DNA of 64,000 bases from Carboxylicivirga caseinilyticus (lineage in GTDB: Bacteria; Bacteroidota; Bacteroidia; Bacteroidales; Marinilabiliaceae): NCBI GenBank assembly GCA_025499705.1, contig JAFMVE010000004.1, forward strand, positions 1 to 64,000. Reading direction: 5' to 3'. Positions 53,127 through 62,034 of the stretch are shown here, in pieces (the stretch's first letter is position 1; each line of letters begins with the position of its first letter). The notes under the pieces were generated by a model that worked only from the letters and a program-made list of their open reading frames with translations, did no database searches and was not told where the DNA came from. A program made the translations under genes and the position numbers.

Positions 53127-54461
53127 TTACTCTATTTTCTTACCATTTACCACAACATTCGAGAAGGTAACATTATCGATAAGTTCTTTATTGTAATCAT
53201 CATTCACTGCTGTAATGGTCAGATTTTCAAATGTAAAATTCGACAACTTATCGTACTCTGTTGTATTTATATCGAAGAATATTTCGCAATCCAACTCGAT
53301 GTCTCTCATTGTTATATGATCAGAGTATGAAAGTGGTACATCTTCTCTGCCTTTCAAATCAAAGAACTGACGCCAAGGCTTTACAAATATCATACTGTGC
53401 ACCTGGCCTTTAATGTTTTCAACCGTAATATATTCATATTTCTGTGGAGTATCAGGACGCATTTTTAACCACAACAAGCGAGTAGCTTCAGAGACTTTAC
53501 AGTTACGCATCACAATGTTTTTATTATGGATGGATTCGCTGCCACAGGTCAATGTTGAATGACAAAAACCAAACTCACAATCTTCTATGATAATATTGGT
53601 ATTTTCTCCATTGGTCGAATCTCTATCTGCCCATGGACCTTTACCACCTTTCAAAGCAATGGCATCATCATTCACCGACATATAACACCTTTTGATTAAA
53701 ACATTTGAACATACATCCAGATCAATCGCATCGGTACTTGGGGCTTTAACCGGTTGATGCGGTGAGAAAATATGCAGATCTAATATTTTAACATAGTTAC
53801 ACTGATAATAATGACTCGACCAGAAACCTGCATTAATCAGCTTTACATCCTGCACCTGAACACTGTCACAATCCTGAATGAATACCAAACGAGGTCGTGA
53901 AACTTCCAGATTTGTACATTTTGGGTTTTCTTTTCTTCGATCCCAGAATGCCTCCCAATATTTTAATCCATTACCATTGATGGTTCCTTTTCCGGAGATG
54001 GTGAATCCATCAACACCGTAAGCATTAACCAGGGCAGCAAAATAATCTATACTCTGTCCTTCCATACGGGACTTCATAAACGGATAGTTTTCAATTTCAT
54101 CAGAACCTTTGAGTGTTGCTCCATCAGCCAGATGCAAATGAGTAAGAGGTTTAAAAAACAAGGCTCCACTTAAAAAAGTACCATTCGGTATCACTATCAC
54201 TCCACCACCATTTGCTGACGCTTCATCAATTGTTTTCTGTATTATTTCGGTTTGCAAGACAGTGCTGTCATTGACTGCTCCAAAATCAACAATGTTATAC
54301 TGCTTCCCCAGATCTTCAAGTTTTATTTTCGAATTATCCGAAAACCATGCTGAAACTTTGGTTCCGTCAGGAAACAAATCCTCTGTTTGCTTTTTTTCAA
54401 TCTTACATGCAGTAAATGTAAATACCCCTGCCAATAATATTCCTAAATAAATCCCTCTCAT
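53127..54461 (-). CDS. GH28 polygalacturonase-family lipoprotein
   Basis: A 444-aa protein with a lipoprotein signal (FTFTACK, Cys about 19). A right-handed parallel beta-helix with the GH28 set: STDAIDLD and VNDDAIALKGG (catalytic Asp residues), the FCHSTLTCGSES turn that takes the place of the usual GHG motif and keeps the His, and LLWLKMRPDTPQ in place of RIK. This variant set is found in an exo-acting, rhamnogalacturonan-associated subgroup. It would remove galacturonate from RG oligosaccharides in the periplasm. Last gene of the six-gene RG operon, 12 bp after PL11. Confidence 0.88.
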   Translation of the reverse strand: MRGIYLGILLAGVFTFTACKIEKKQTEDLFPDGTKVSAWFSDNSKIKLEDLGKQYNIVDFGAVNDSTVLQTEIIQKTIDEASANGGGVIVIPNGTFLSGALFFKPLTHLHLADGATLKGSDEIENYPFMKSRMEGQSIDYFAALVNAYGVDGFTISGKGTINGNGLKYWEAFWDRRKENPKCTNLEVSRPRLVFIQDCDSVQVQDVKLINAGFWSSHYYQCNYVKILDLHIFSPHQPVKAPSTDAIDLDVCSNVLIKRCYMSVNDDAIALKGGKGPWADRDSTNGENTNIIIEDCEFGFCHSTLTCGSESIHNKNIVMRNCKVSEATRLLWLKMRPDTPQKYEYITVENIKGQVHSMIFVKPWRQFFDLKGREDVPLSYSDHITMRDIELDCEIFFDINTTEYDKLSNFTFENLTITAVNDDYNKELIDNVTFSNVVVNGKKIE

Positions 54462-54473
54462 TGTTCCCCCTGT

Positions 54474-56705
54474 TTATTCTTTATAAAATTTTAATGTCGC
54501 ACTATCCGAAAATACACATCCCTTAATCACAGTTTCTAGTTCCAGTTTTAATGTTTCCCCCTTAGGATAGTCCCCTGCATTCAGTTTCAAAACTCTTTGT
54601 TTACTTACTTCTTTTCCATTTATTTTCCAGCTGTAAGTATCGTATTTATATCTTGCATCGAGTTCAAAAATATCTTCTTCACATACGAACTCTTTAATAA
54701 CTTTTCGTTCTGCACCCTGCAAACGCATATGCATGCCATTAGGTCGCCCACCTTCACCCTGACCAGATTTGGAATGTACACTACTTCTATTTGTGTAATA
54801 CTCCGGCCAGAAACGACCAAGGTCTGAGCCCAGGTAAAAACCTGTTTGTGTCGGTTGATTGTAAGCTATATTCTGGGTAATGACACTATTTCGATATATA
54901 ACATCGTTCAACAATGTATAGAAACGATAGTCAGTCTTGAATGGCGTCATATAAATTCGTACCTCTCTGTTATTTTTGGTTCTCACAACCACTTCTTCGC
55001 GCCAGTCGCCAAAAAGATCAGCACTGATGCATGGATTTCCTTTGGTCCAGTTATTAGCTATCAGATCTTCCTCATCCGCAAGTGAAAAACGATCAACTCC
55101 ATCTCCATTCCATTTTTCAATTCGTACAAACGGACGTCGATATACTCCTGATCCGTTCAATAATTCACGGTTTAAATCGCCATCCCACCAGATAGCCATG
55201 TTAATTGATGGAGTACGTTCGGTGATCAGTCGACCATCAGCTGTATAAACACCACTTGAATGAGTTGTCCAGACTTCACAACCTCTGAACCGTGGATCGA
55301 TATCCGCAGCCAGAGCCCGACCAACGTCTTCGTATGAAGGAATACCCCAAAGCAATTCGCTTGTTGCAGCATCGCGCAATTCGCTTCCCGCTCGGGTAGG
55401 TACATGCTCGTGACAATCCCACACTTCCAATCCTGGTCGGTCAATATCAATATCTGTCAGGTGCATTGCATCACCATGACCTAATTTAGTATTATAAGCA
55501 CCTGTTCCATCATCATTGATGAGACAGGCACCATAAGTCACCTCATCTTTTCCATCACCATCCACATCTCCGATGCTCAGGTTATGATTTCCCTGACCCG
55601 CATATTCTCTGTCCTTATCATTTCCGCTATGCGAATCAAAACGCCAACGTTTCATCAGCTGTCCATTACGATAATCCCAGGCTTCCAAAACCGTTCTTTC
55701 ATAATAACCTCTGCAAATTAATATGCTTGGGTGCTCACCATCGAAATAACCAACTCCTCCAAGAAATCGATCCACCCTGTTGCCAGTTCTGTCTCCAAAG
55801 CTATCTGGAGCACCACGCTCAATATATTCGGTTCTTGCCAATTCTTTCCCTGTAGCTCCTTCTATAACAGAAAGAAACTCGGGTCCCTCCATAATCTTAC
55901 CATATGTTCTGGATCTTTCATTTCTATCTACATAATCCGAAATTCCATCCCCGTTAACATCTCCTATTGTTGCACCATCACCAAACACAGTTCCCTCTGC
56001 TGTTTTAACAGCTAATTCAGCTTTTCCGTCTCCATCAAAATCATAAACCATCATCTGTGTATAATGCGCACCTTGCCGAATATTAATACCCAAATCAACG
56101 CGCCAAAGAAAAGTACCATCCAGTTTGTATGCTTCTATGATTGGACCACCATTACACACTCCCCGATGCGAATTATCCTTTCCACTATTCTCCCGTTTCA
56201 GGATTAATTCCATCTCTCCATCACCCGTTAAATCAGCAATAGAGGCATCGTTTGGTGAGTATCGAAAATCAGGATCTCCGGGTATTTCTTTAACAGGTAT
56301 TGTCAAGTACGGCTTCTCTGACTCATCCAGTAAAACATACTTTGCCAATATTTTATCAGAGCCTGTTTCTTTTAGGGTATAAATCAGTCCTTTTGATTTG
56401 GGGGCCGATGTATCAATGAAGTAAGTGCTGTTTTGAAGTCCTTCATTATTTATCTTCTGAGGCTTTGAATTTCCTTCCTTCCGATAAATATCAAAACTCA
56501 TTCGAACATCATCCTCAGGCAAAAATCGCCAGCTAACAGCAATACTATCTTTATTCAGACGCATTGCTATTAATCCTCTTCCCAACTTCTCCTTTTGAAG
56601 ACTAGATGAATATGCCGGGCCCTTCTTCAGCATATGAGTTTGCGAAAATGATGTTACCCAACCAATGGTCAGAATAAGAACTACAAAAAGCTTTATCTTC
56701 TGCAT
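54474..56705 (-). CDS. Rhamnogalacturonan lyase, family PL11
   Basis: About 743 aa from the Met that opens a clean signal peptide (MQKIKLFVVLILTIGWVTSFSQ); the ATG at 56744, overlapping the GH28 stop, would add 13 polar residues. The sequence shows the PL11 fibronectin-like N-terminal domain (RGLIAMRLNKDSIAVSWRFL), then an eight-bladed propeller with Ca2+ loops (DLTGDGEMELI, DFDGDGKAELAVK, DVNGDGISDYVD, DVDGDGKDEV), and conserved NGGPIIEAYKLDG and GQGNHNLSIGDV. It cleaves the Rha-GalA backbone of RG-I by beta-elimination, giving unsaturated products for GH105. Confidence 0.93.
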   Translation of the reverse strand: MQKIKLFVVLILTIGWVTSFSQTHMLKKGPAYSSSLQKEKLGRGLIAMRLNKDSIAVSWRFLPEDDVRMSFDIYRKEGNSKPQKINNEGLQNSTYFIDTSAPKSKGLIYTLKETGSDKILAKYVLLDESEKPYLTIPVKEIPGDPDFRYSPNDASIADLTGDGEMELILKRENSGKDNSHRGVCNGGPIIEAYKLDGTFLWRVDLGINIRQGAHYTQMMVYDFDGDGKAELAVKTAEGTVFGDGATIGDVNGDGISDYVDRNERSRTYGKIMEGPEFLSVIEGATGKELARTEYIERGAPDSFGDRTGNRVDRFLGGVGYFDGEHPSILICRGYYERTVLEAWDYRNGQLMKRWRFDSHSGNDKDREYAGQGNHNLSIGDVDGDGKDEVTYGACLINDDGTGAYNTKLGHGDAMHLTDIDIDRPGLEVWDCHEHVPTRAGSELRDAATSELLWGIPSYEDVGRALAADIDPRFRGCEVWTTHSSGVYTADGRLITERTPSINMAIWWDGDLNRELLNGSGVYRRPFVRIEKWNGDGVDRFSLADEEDLIANNWTKGNPCISADLFGDWREEVVVRTKNNREVRIYMTPFKTDYRFYTLLNDVIYRNSVITQNIAYNQPTQTGFYLGSDLGRFWPEYYTNRSSVHSKSGQGEGGRPNGMHMRLQGAERKVIKEFVCEEDIFELDARYKYDTYSWKINGKEVSKQRVLKLNAGDYPKGETLKLELETVIKGCVFSDSATLKFYKE

Positions 56706-56740
56706 ACTTAAAATTCCCGAATCATTTTCACTTTGTTGTT

Positions 56741-58216
56741 TCATTCTCTCAGTTCTTTTCTTTTATCTAATCCTGAAAACGGATCAGCAACAAGGTCACC
56801 ATTTACATAGATTCGATCAATATAAATCTTTTCAGCATCATCCAGTTTAAACAATGGACGACCATCCGGATGTTCAAAATAGAATCTTACATTATCAAAT
56901 ATTACATCCTTTGCATGGCGAATATAAAAACCTGATACTGGTATAGTACCAAACATCCATGGCTCAGGATAAGTCCGTTCGTTTTTAGGTGGCGTAATCA
57001 AACCATCTTCGACAGGATGACCACCTTTAAACCATATATTGATATTACTAAATGTAAGCGACTGAATAGAATGTCCCGGAACACCACTAATAATATTGGA
57101 GAATTGCGAATCAGCATCGTAAACATTTACATTTTGCACCAATATACGCTGCATTTTTCCAATCGGTGTTCCTTTGGGGCTTCGCTGGCGAGCTCCCAAA
57201 CGGAAGAAAAAAGGAGAGTTACCAACATTGCGCATCGTAATATTGGAAATAACAACATCTTCCAGATGACCACCATCAACTGCTTCAATGGCTAATCCTC
57301 TGCTACGTTCAAAAATACAGTTGGTAATGGCAATATTTTTAAAACCACCACTACTCTCGGTCCCTAATTTGATTCGACCGGTATTGGTTCCATGGTCGGG
57401 TGCAACATCTTCATACGTTTCCCATGTTGCAGCCAAGGCCGATCCCTTATCATAACCAGAAACAAAACACCCGCTAATGGTTACGTTTTCGGTATCCTTA
57501 AAATAACCCAATCCATAACTTGATTTTAACACAATAGCATCATCCCAGGGACAATTTACCGAACAGTCGGTGATACGTACATTACGACAACAATCAATAT
57601 CAAAACCATCACGATTGGTATCCACCTTCACATTTTGCACGTGTAAATTATCAACTCCGGTTGCTAATAATGCAAAATGCCCGCAATGAAGCATTGAAAT
57701 ATCTTTTAAAGTAATATTATGACATTCTTTAAAAGCAATTGCCTTGTTTCCCACGCCAGTCAGGCGACTTTCTTCGCGGGTTAAACCTTCTCCATGAATC
57801 AGTCCATGACCTTCTATTACAATATCATGCTCACCAATAGCCCATATCAGAGAGTTTTTCCAATGGCTATGCCCAAAATCCTGAAATGGATTATCAGGGT
57901 TTGGTTCAGCAGCATCGTAACCATCTATCTGTGTTGGAAAGGCTGCCAGAATGGTAGTACCAGATTCGAGATAAAGAGTAATGTTACTCTTTAATCTTAT
58001 AGAATAACAGGCATACGTTCCGGTTGGGACATAAATTGTACCTCCTCCATTTTTCGATGCTTCATCAATAGCAGCATTGATGGCCGGAGAGTCAATTGCT
58101 TTTCCGTCACCAACCGCTCCATAATCACGAATATTGTATGTTGCAGCAAGTAACCCCTGAAAACTCAAAAGACAAATCAGTGAAAAAAGTATGATGTATT
58201 CGTTGCTTTTAACCAT
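56741..58216 (-). CDS. GH28 polygalacturonase/RG galacturonidase, secreted
   Basis: A 491-aa protein with a signal peptide (about 1-24, LLAATYN). Pectate-lyase_3 N-terminus (YNIRDYGAVGDGKAIDSPAINAAI), then the GH28 helix with NRDGFDID (first Asp), CPWDDAIVLKSS (Asp pair) and RIKLGTESSGG (RIK). The GHG motif is not obvious. The sequence resembles exo-acting members of RG degradation loci. It begins 11 bp after the preceding gene stop and its end abuts PL11, so it is co-transcribed. Confidence 0.9.
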   Translation of the reverse strand: MVKSNEYIILFSLICLLSFQGLLAATYNIRDYGAVGDGKAIDSPAINAAIDEASKNGGGTIYVPTGTYACYSIRLKSNITLYLESGTTILAAFPTQIDGYDAAEPNPDNPFQDFGHSHWKNSLIWAIGEHDIVIEGHGLIHGEGLTREESRLTGVGNKAIAFKECHNITLKDISMLHCGHFALLATGVDNLHVQNVKVDTNRDGFDIDCCRNVRITDCSVNCPWDDAIVLKSSYGLGYFKDTENVTISGCFVSGYDKGSALAATWETYEDVAPDHGTNTGRIKLGTESSGGFKNIAITNCIFERSRGLAIEAVDGGHLEDVVISNITMRNVGNSPFFFRLGARQRSPKGTPIGKMQRILVQNVNVYDADSQFSNIISGVPGHSIQSLTFSNINIWFKGGHPVEDGLITPPKNERTYPEPWMFGTIPVSGFYIRHAKDVIFDNVRFYFEHPDGRPLFKLDDAEKIYIDRIYVNGDLVADPFSGLDKRKELRE

Positions 58217-58227
58217 GTGCGTTTTAC

Positions 58228-58977
58228 TTAATCAGGCGTTGATTTCATCCACTCGGTTTCCTCATTAACCCTGAAGTAACCTTCCTCAAATAACTGAGGA
58301 AGCATAAAATAATTATAATCAGCTTTAGGGCTTAGATAATAGACACAGAAGTACAGTTCATCGTTTGACTGCAAGGGCACGCTTGATCCAAGTGCATGAG
58401 ATTTGTTGTTTTTACCAGAATTCAAAAACTGCAGAGGATACTTCTGCTGATTAGCATCACATAATCTCAGCTTATCACCCGGAGGTGTTTCCACTTCGAG
58501 AATTCTTAACGATCGACTGGTTCCATAATAGAGTGTGAATGAATGTCCTTCAATACTAAAAACATTCTGATCACAATATTCAGGCAACAACATGTTTTTT
58601 TCAGGTGTATGCTGAACTACCCCATTTGAAGCACCTCCATAAGCCCAAATCAACTTTGCTCCATCAGGCATGTTATCAGATGACCACTTCATAACAGCCC
58701 CTTCACTATCGGTTAACTCTTTTATTATCCAGGAGATCTTTCCTTTACCAATAAAAGCATCTTTTAATGTATATTCTGTTTGATTTGCCTTTTCTTTCTT
58801 ATTGACAGATGAAAAATCGGATAGCCACTTACTTTCTCCATTTACTTCAACACCCAATCGCAAGGTCCCGGCTAATCGGGGAGTTAAAAAAGTAACATCC
58901 GGTTGGAGAGCCAGGGCATTTATTGTACCCCAGCAAAGAATCAATCCTAAAGAAAGGTTTATCAATTTAGTTACCAT
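58228..58977 (-). CDS. Secreted protein of unknown function in the RG operon
   Basis: 249 aa, not recognised. It has a signal peptide (about 1-24, INALALQ) and then a predicted beta-rich domain (PRLAGTLRLGVEVNGESKWL, TEYTLKDAFIGKGKISW, HSFTLYYGTSRSLRILEVETPPGDKL). It may be the N-terminal sandwich of a larger glycan-active protein standing alone, or a binding protein. It overlaps the acetylesterase gene by 11 bp and precedes GH28 by 11 bp, so it is certainly expressed with the pectin enzymes. No catalytic residues can be proposed. Confidence 0.7.
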   Translation of the reverse strand: MVTKLINLSLGLILCWGTINALALQPDVTFLTPRLAGTLRLGVEVNGESKWLSDFSSVNKKEKANQTEYTLKDAFIGKGKISWIIKELTDSEGAVMKWSSDNMPDGAKLIWAYGGASNGVVQHTPEKNMLLPEYCDQNVFSIEGHSFTLYYGTSRSLRILEVETPPGDKLRLCDANQQKYPLQFLNSGKNNKSHALGSSVPLQSNDELYFCVYYLSPKADYNYFMLPQLFEEGYFRVNEETEWMKSTPD

Positions 58978-60178
58978 CGGGTTTTTCTATTTCAACATAA
59001 GGAGTCGGGTACCATTTAAATGATCCAAAATTGTCTGGCTTATCTGGTGAGAAGTTTGGGACATCCTCTCTTAAATACTGAACCAGTGGTAAATTGATTT
59101 CTTTCATACCATATACCACACACTGCACTATCTGCGAACCACCGTAAGGATTAAAATGAGTATTATCAGCTAATGCTTTAGGTTGATTAGGAAAAGTATT
59201 TGCCGGATAATGCACAAAAGCATTCTTCGATTCATCCACTCCCATGGCTTCATATAAGTTACGTGTATAACTATGTAAGTCAATTAAAGGTACATTTGCT
59301 GCTTCAGCCACTTTCTTCATTGCATCAGGATAATCACCATGTGTATCCATGATCTTTCCTTCTTCATTAAAGCTTCTTCTTTGAGTGGGTGTAACAAATA
59401 CAAGATTCATTTCCTTTTCTTTTGCCTTCTCAACAAACTCATTCAATCGATCGGTGAAATTTAGGTAGGCTCCTCTGCCCTCTCCTTTTTCTTTCTGATC
59501 ATTATGACCAAATTCCACAAAGATGTAATCACCTTTTTTGGCCTGTGTCATTATTTTCGCCAACCTGCCACGGGCAATAAACCCGGTTGCGGTTTCGCCT
59601 GATTCGGCATAATTGGCAACAGCCACCTTATCATTGAAAAATCGAGGAAACATTTGTCCCCAGCCAATCCAGGGCTCATAGTCCTGATCTACAACGGTTG
59701 AGTTAGCACATAAAAAAACAGTGATCGCATCAGGTGCAGGATCCATCTCAATAAATTCAACCTGAGGTGATTCCCCGTTAAACTCAAAAGTGATATCATC
59801 ATCCCAGTTACGCTTACCCAATTCGCGCTCTTTGATATTTACTTTTCGAGTAGAATCAATCTGAAGATCACGTTTGTTTATCACAAATGTAATATCCTTA
59901 AATTCTCCGGCAGCTGTTTCAATACCGTCGTAAAATAAACGTCGTGATTCACCCCTAATTACAGTATGACCTTTTTCGGTTTTGGAACCAACTCTTACAT
60001 GAACCCTATAATTGCCGTCTGGTATATTTTTAAAGGTAACGAACCCATTATCGGCAACCGACAATGGATCATCAATACGGTATTTGGCTTCTTTGATTGA
60101 AGTACAATTGATAGTACCCAAAACTAAAAAACCAATAAGTGTAATATTTTTTAAGTATCTGTATATTTTAGATGTCAT
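58967..60178 (-). CDS. Rhamnogalacturonan acetylesterase-like SGNH hydrolase (CE12 type)
   Basis: A 403-aa lipoprotein (signal ending LGTINC, Cys25). Residues about 30-140 form a beta domain (YRVHVRVGSKT, FKDITFVINKRD); about 150-390 is an SGNH hydrolase: FLCANSTVVDQDYEPWIGWG with nucleophile S160, VEFGHNDQ (block III, N226), and DNTHFNPYG (block V Asp/His). Block I reads ANS rather than GDS, a deviation, but the Ser is kept. It removes acetyl groups from galacturonate of RG-I, clearing the way for PL11 and GH28. Second gene of the operon, 3 bp after GH105. Confidence 0.88.
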   Translation of the reverse strand: MTSKIYRYLKNITLIGFLVLGTINCTSIKEAKYRIDDPLSVADNGFVTFKNIPDGNYRVHVRVGSKTEKGHTVIRGESRRLFYDGIETAAGEFKDITFVINKRDLQIDSTRKVNIKERELGKRNWDDDITFEFNGESPQVEFIEMDPAPDAITVFLCANSTVVDQDYEPWIGWGQMFPRFFNDKVAVANYAESGETATGFIARGRLAKIMTQAKKGDYIFVEFGHNDQKEKGEGRGAYLNFTDRLNEFVEKAKEKEMNLVFVTPTQRRSFNEEGKIMDTHGDYPDAMKKVAEAANVPLIDLHSYTRNLYEAMGVDESKNAFVHYPANTFPNQPKALADNTHFNPYGGSQIVQCVVYGMKEINLPLVQYLREDVPNFSPDKPDNFGSFKWYPTPYVEIEKPDGN

Positions 60179-60181
60179 GAT

Positions 60182-61330
60182 TTATTCCTCCAATTTGTAT
60201 ACTTCAGAACCTGCCAATAAAAAACAGCCTACCCCGTAATCTTCAAAATCAGGAACGCTATCGTATTTCACGGGCTGACCATCTTTTGGTTCTTTACCAG
60301 TTCCCTGCACGTATCCTAAATATCCATTCTCGTGCACAGCATGTTTAACCATTGCTTCCCACGATTTAGCTATTATTGGCAAATAAGTTTCTTTATCAAG
60401 AATACCATTATTAACACCCCAGGCCATTCCGTATATAAATAATGATGTTCCGGTTACTTCTTTACCACCATAATTTTTGGGATCGTGCAGACTCACATTC
60501 CAGAATCCATCTTTTCGCTGACACTTCACCAGAGCATCAGTCATTGCTAAAAAGTCTTTTAAATAATCCTGGTAGTGTTTTTCATCAGCTGGTATCTCAT
60601 CCATTACACGAACCAGGGCAGCATATACCCAACCATTCCCGCGTGACCAGTAACAATCTTCGCCATTTGGTTCTTTATAAGGAGGAATAAAATCGCCATC
60701 GCGCCACCATAAATTGTCCTCTGAATTAAACAATCCACCCGCAATATGATTACGACTATATTCATACATGTTCCACATCTTATCGTAGTATTTTGTTTCA
60801 TTGAGTGTGGTTCCCAACTTCGCAAAAACAGGCATCCCCATTTGAATAGCATCAATCCAATCCCAGTCTCCGTTCTGAGGTGTATTCACCAACATATCTA
60901 AATTGGCAATTACCTTTCTTAGTTTATGAGGCTCCGGGCATAACCTGTATAAATCAATATATGTTTGTCCTGCACAATAGTCATCAGCATTGCGTGTTGA
61001 TGGCCCATTCCGATAATCCCATTTATGAAAATCTGCCCAATCATTGGCATAGGCGTAATATTTTTCTTCTGGTAAGATGGAGTATAATGCCATTAATCCT
61101 TCATAATATACTCCTCGAGTCCATATATTACTTGGTCGAACCCGACCTACATTGGAAGGTGCTTTGTAATCTTCAAACTTGGTCATGAAATACTTATTCA
61201 CTGACACTATAGTTTTTAAAGTCGCTTCCCTGTCAGGTACTGTTTGTGCTAACAAATTACTACCGGTTAACCCTAATACAACTATCAAAATCAAACTACT
61301 AAGGGTAGTTTTTAATACTGATCTGAACAT
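60182..61330 (-). CDS. GH105 unsaturated rhamnogalacturonyl hydrolase
   Basis: A 382-aa protein with a signal peptide (about 1-28, NLLAQ). (alpha/alpha)6-barrel of GH88/GH105: WTRGVYYEGLMALY, DDYCAGQTYIDLYRL (with the catalytic Asp), WDWIDAIQMGMPVFAKLG, LWWRDGDF, CYWSRGNGWVYAALVRVMDEIP and EVTGTSLFIYGMAWGV. It removes the unsaturated galacturonyl residue from products of PL11. First gene of the RG-I operon, preceded by a 700-bp intergenic region. Confidence 0.95.
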   Translation of the reverse strand: MFRSVLKTTLSSLILIVVLGLTGSNLLAQTVPDREATLKTIVSVNKYFMTKFEDYKAPSNVGRVRPSNIWTRGVYYEGLMALYSILPEEKYYAYANDWADFHKWDYRNGPSTRNADDYCAGQTYIDLYRLCPEPHKLRKVIANLDMLVNTPQNGDWDWIDAIQMGMPVFAKLGTTLNETKYYDKMWNMYEYSRNHIAGGLFNSEDNLWWRDGDFIPPYKEPNGEDCYWSRGNGWVYAALVRVMDEIPADEKHYQDYLKDFLAMTDALVKCQRKDGFWNVSLHDPKNYGGKEVTGTSLFIYGMAWGVNNGILDKETYLPIIAKSWEAMVKHAVHENGYLGYVQGTGKEPKDGQPVKYDSVPDFEDYGVGCFLLAGSEVYKLEE

Positions 61331-62034
61331 ATAACTTGGTTTAATCTATTCTAATATTGCGAATATAATGCAGTAATTGCATAGATGCCCTGTAAATTAA
61401 TCCATGTATATAGAAGATAGTACAAGTGGTAGTTTACACTACTTTACTTACGAATTATCGAAATCATCCATTGATTTTTTTTTCGAAAGCCATATTAACT
61501 AACAAATTTAAATCGAATCATTCCTCCCACTTAAATTATTTAACGGTTTCAAATATCACCCCTTTTAAGAATATCGAGTACTGAATTCCATTTTATCCAC
61601 AAAAACCAACCTGAAGTCAAAAAATACATTTATAAATTCCAGAAAAAGAATATTCATTTTAACAAAAAGGCGTTCATTTATATCTGAATTTGATTTCAGA
61701 TGATACCCAAAAATCCACCTGTAAATTCGTCCGTTTCACTCCATATTATTAAAGCTATTTATTAATAAATTAAGCTTTTTTATAGATCACAAATCGTAAC
61801 AAAATATCCACCCTAGTTTTTTTTACATTTACAAATACACACCTATAACACTGTATATCTTGATACTAAAACCCGCAAGAACGATATTACAGGTCTTTGT
61901 ATTTTTCTCCATTTCCAATGAAAAAGCTTCTCGTACTTTTACATTCGATTAATCTTATTAACACCTATTAACTTTTAATCAAAACACAAGTTACAGGATG
62001 AAGATTAACAAAATCGCTAAAGAAACCTTTTGTT
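61331..62034. other. Large intergenic region between the RG operon and the fasciclin gene
   Basis: 704 bp, strongly A/T-rich, between divergent genes. A -7-like element TAAATTTG lies on the minus strand at 61503-61510 (no -33 box, 170-nt leader). On the plus strand a 15-codon frame starts at 61998 (MKINKIAKETFCYEN) and stops just after the fasciclin ATG; it could be a leader peptide or chance. No RNA gene or regulator site is recognised, but the length suggests regulatory content. Confidence 0.4.
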
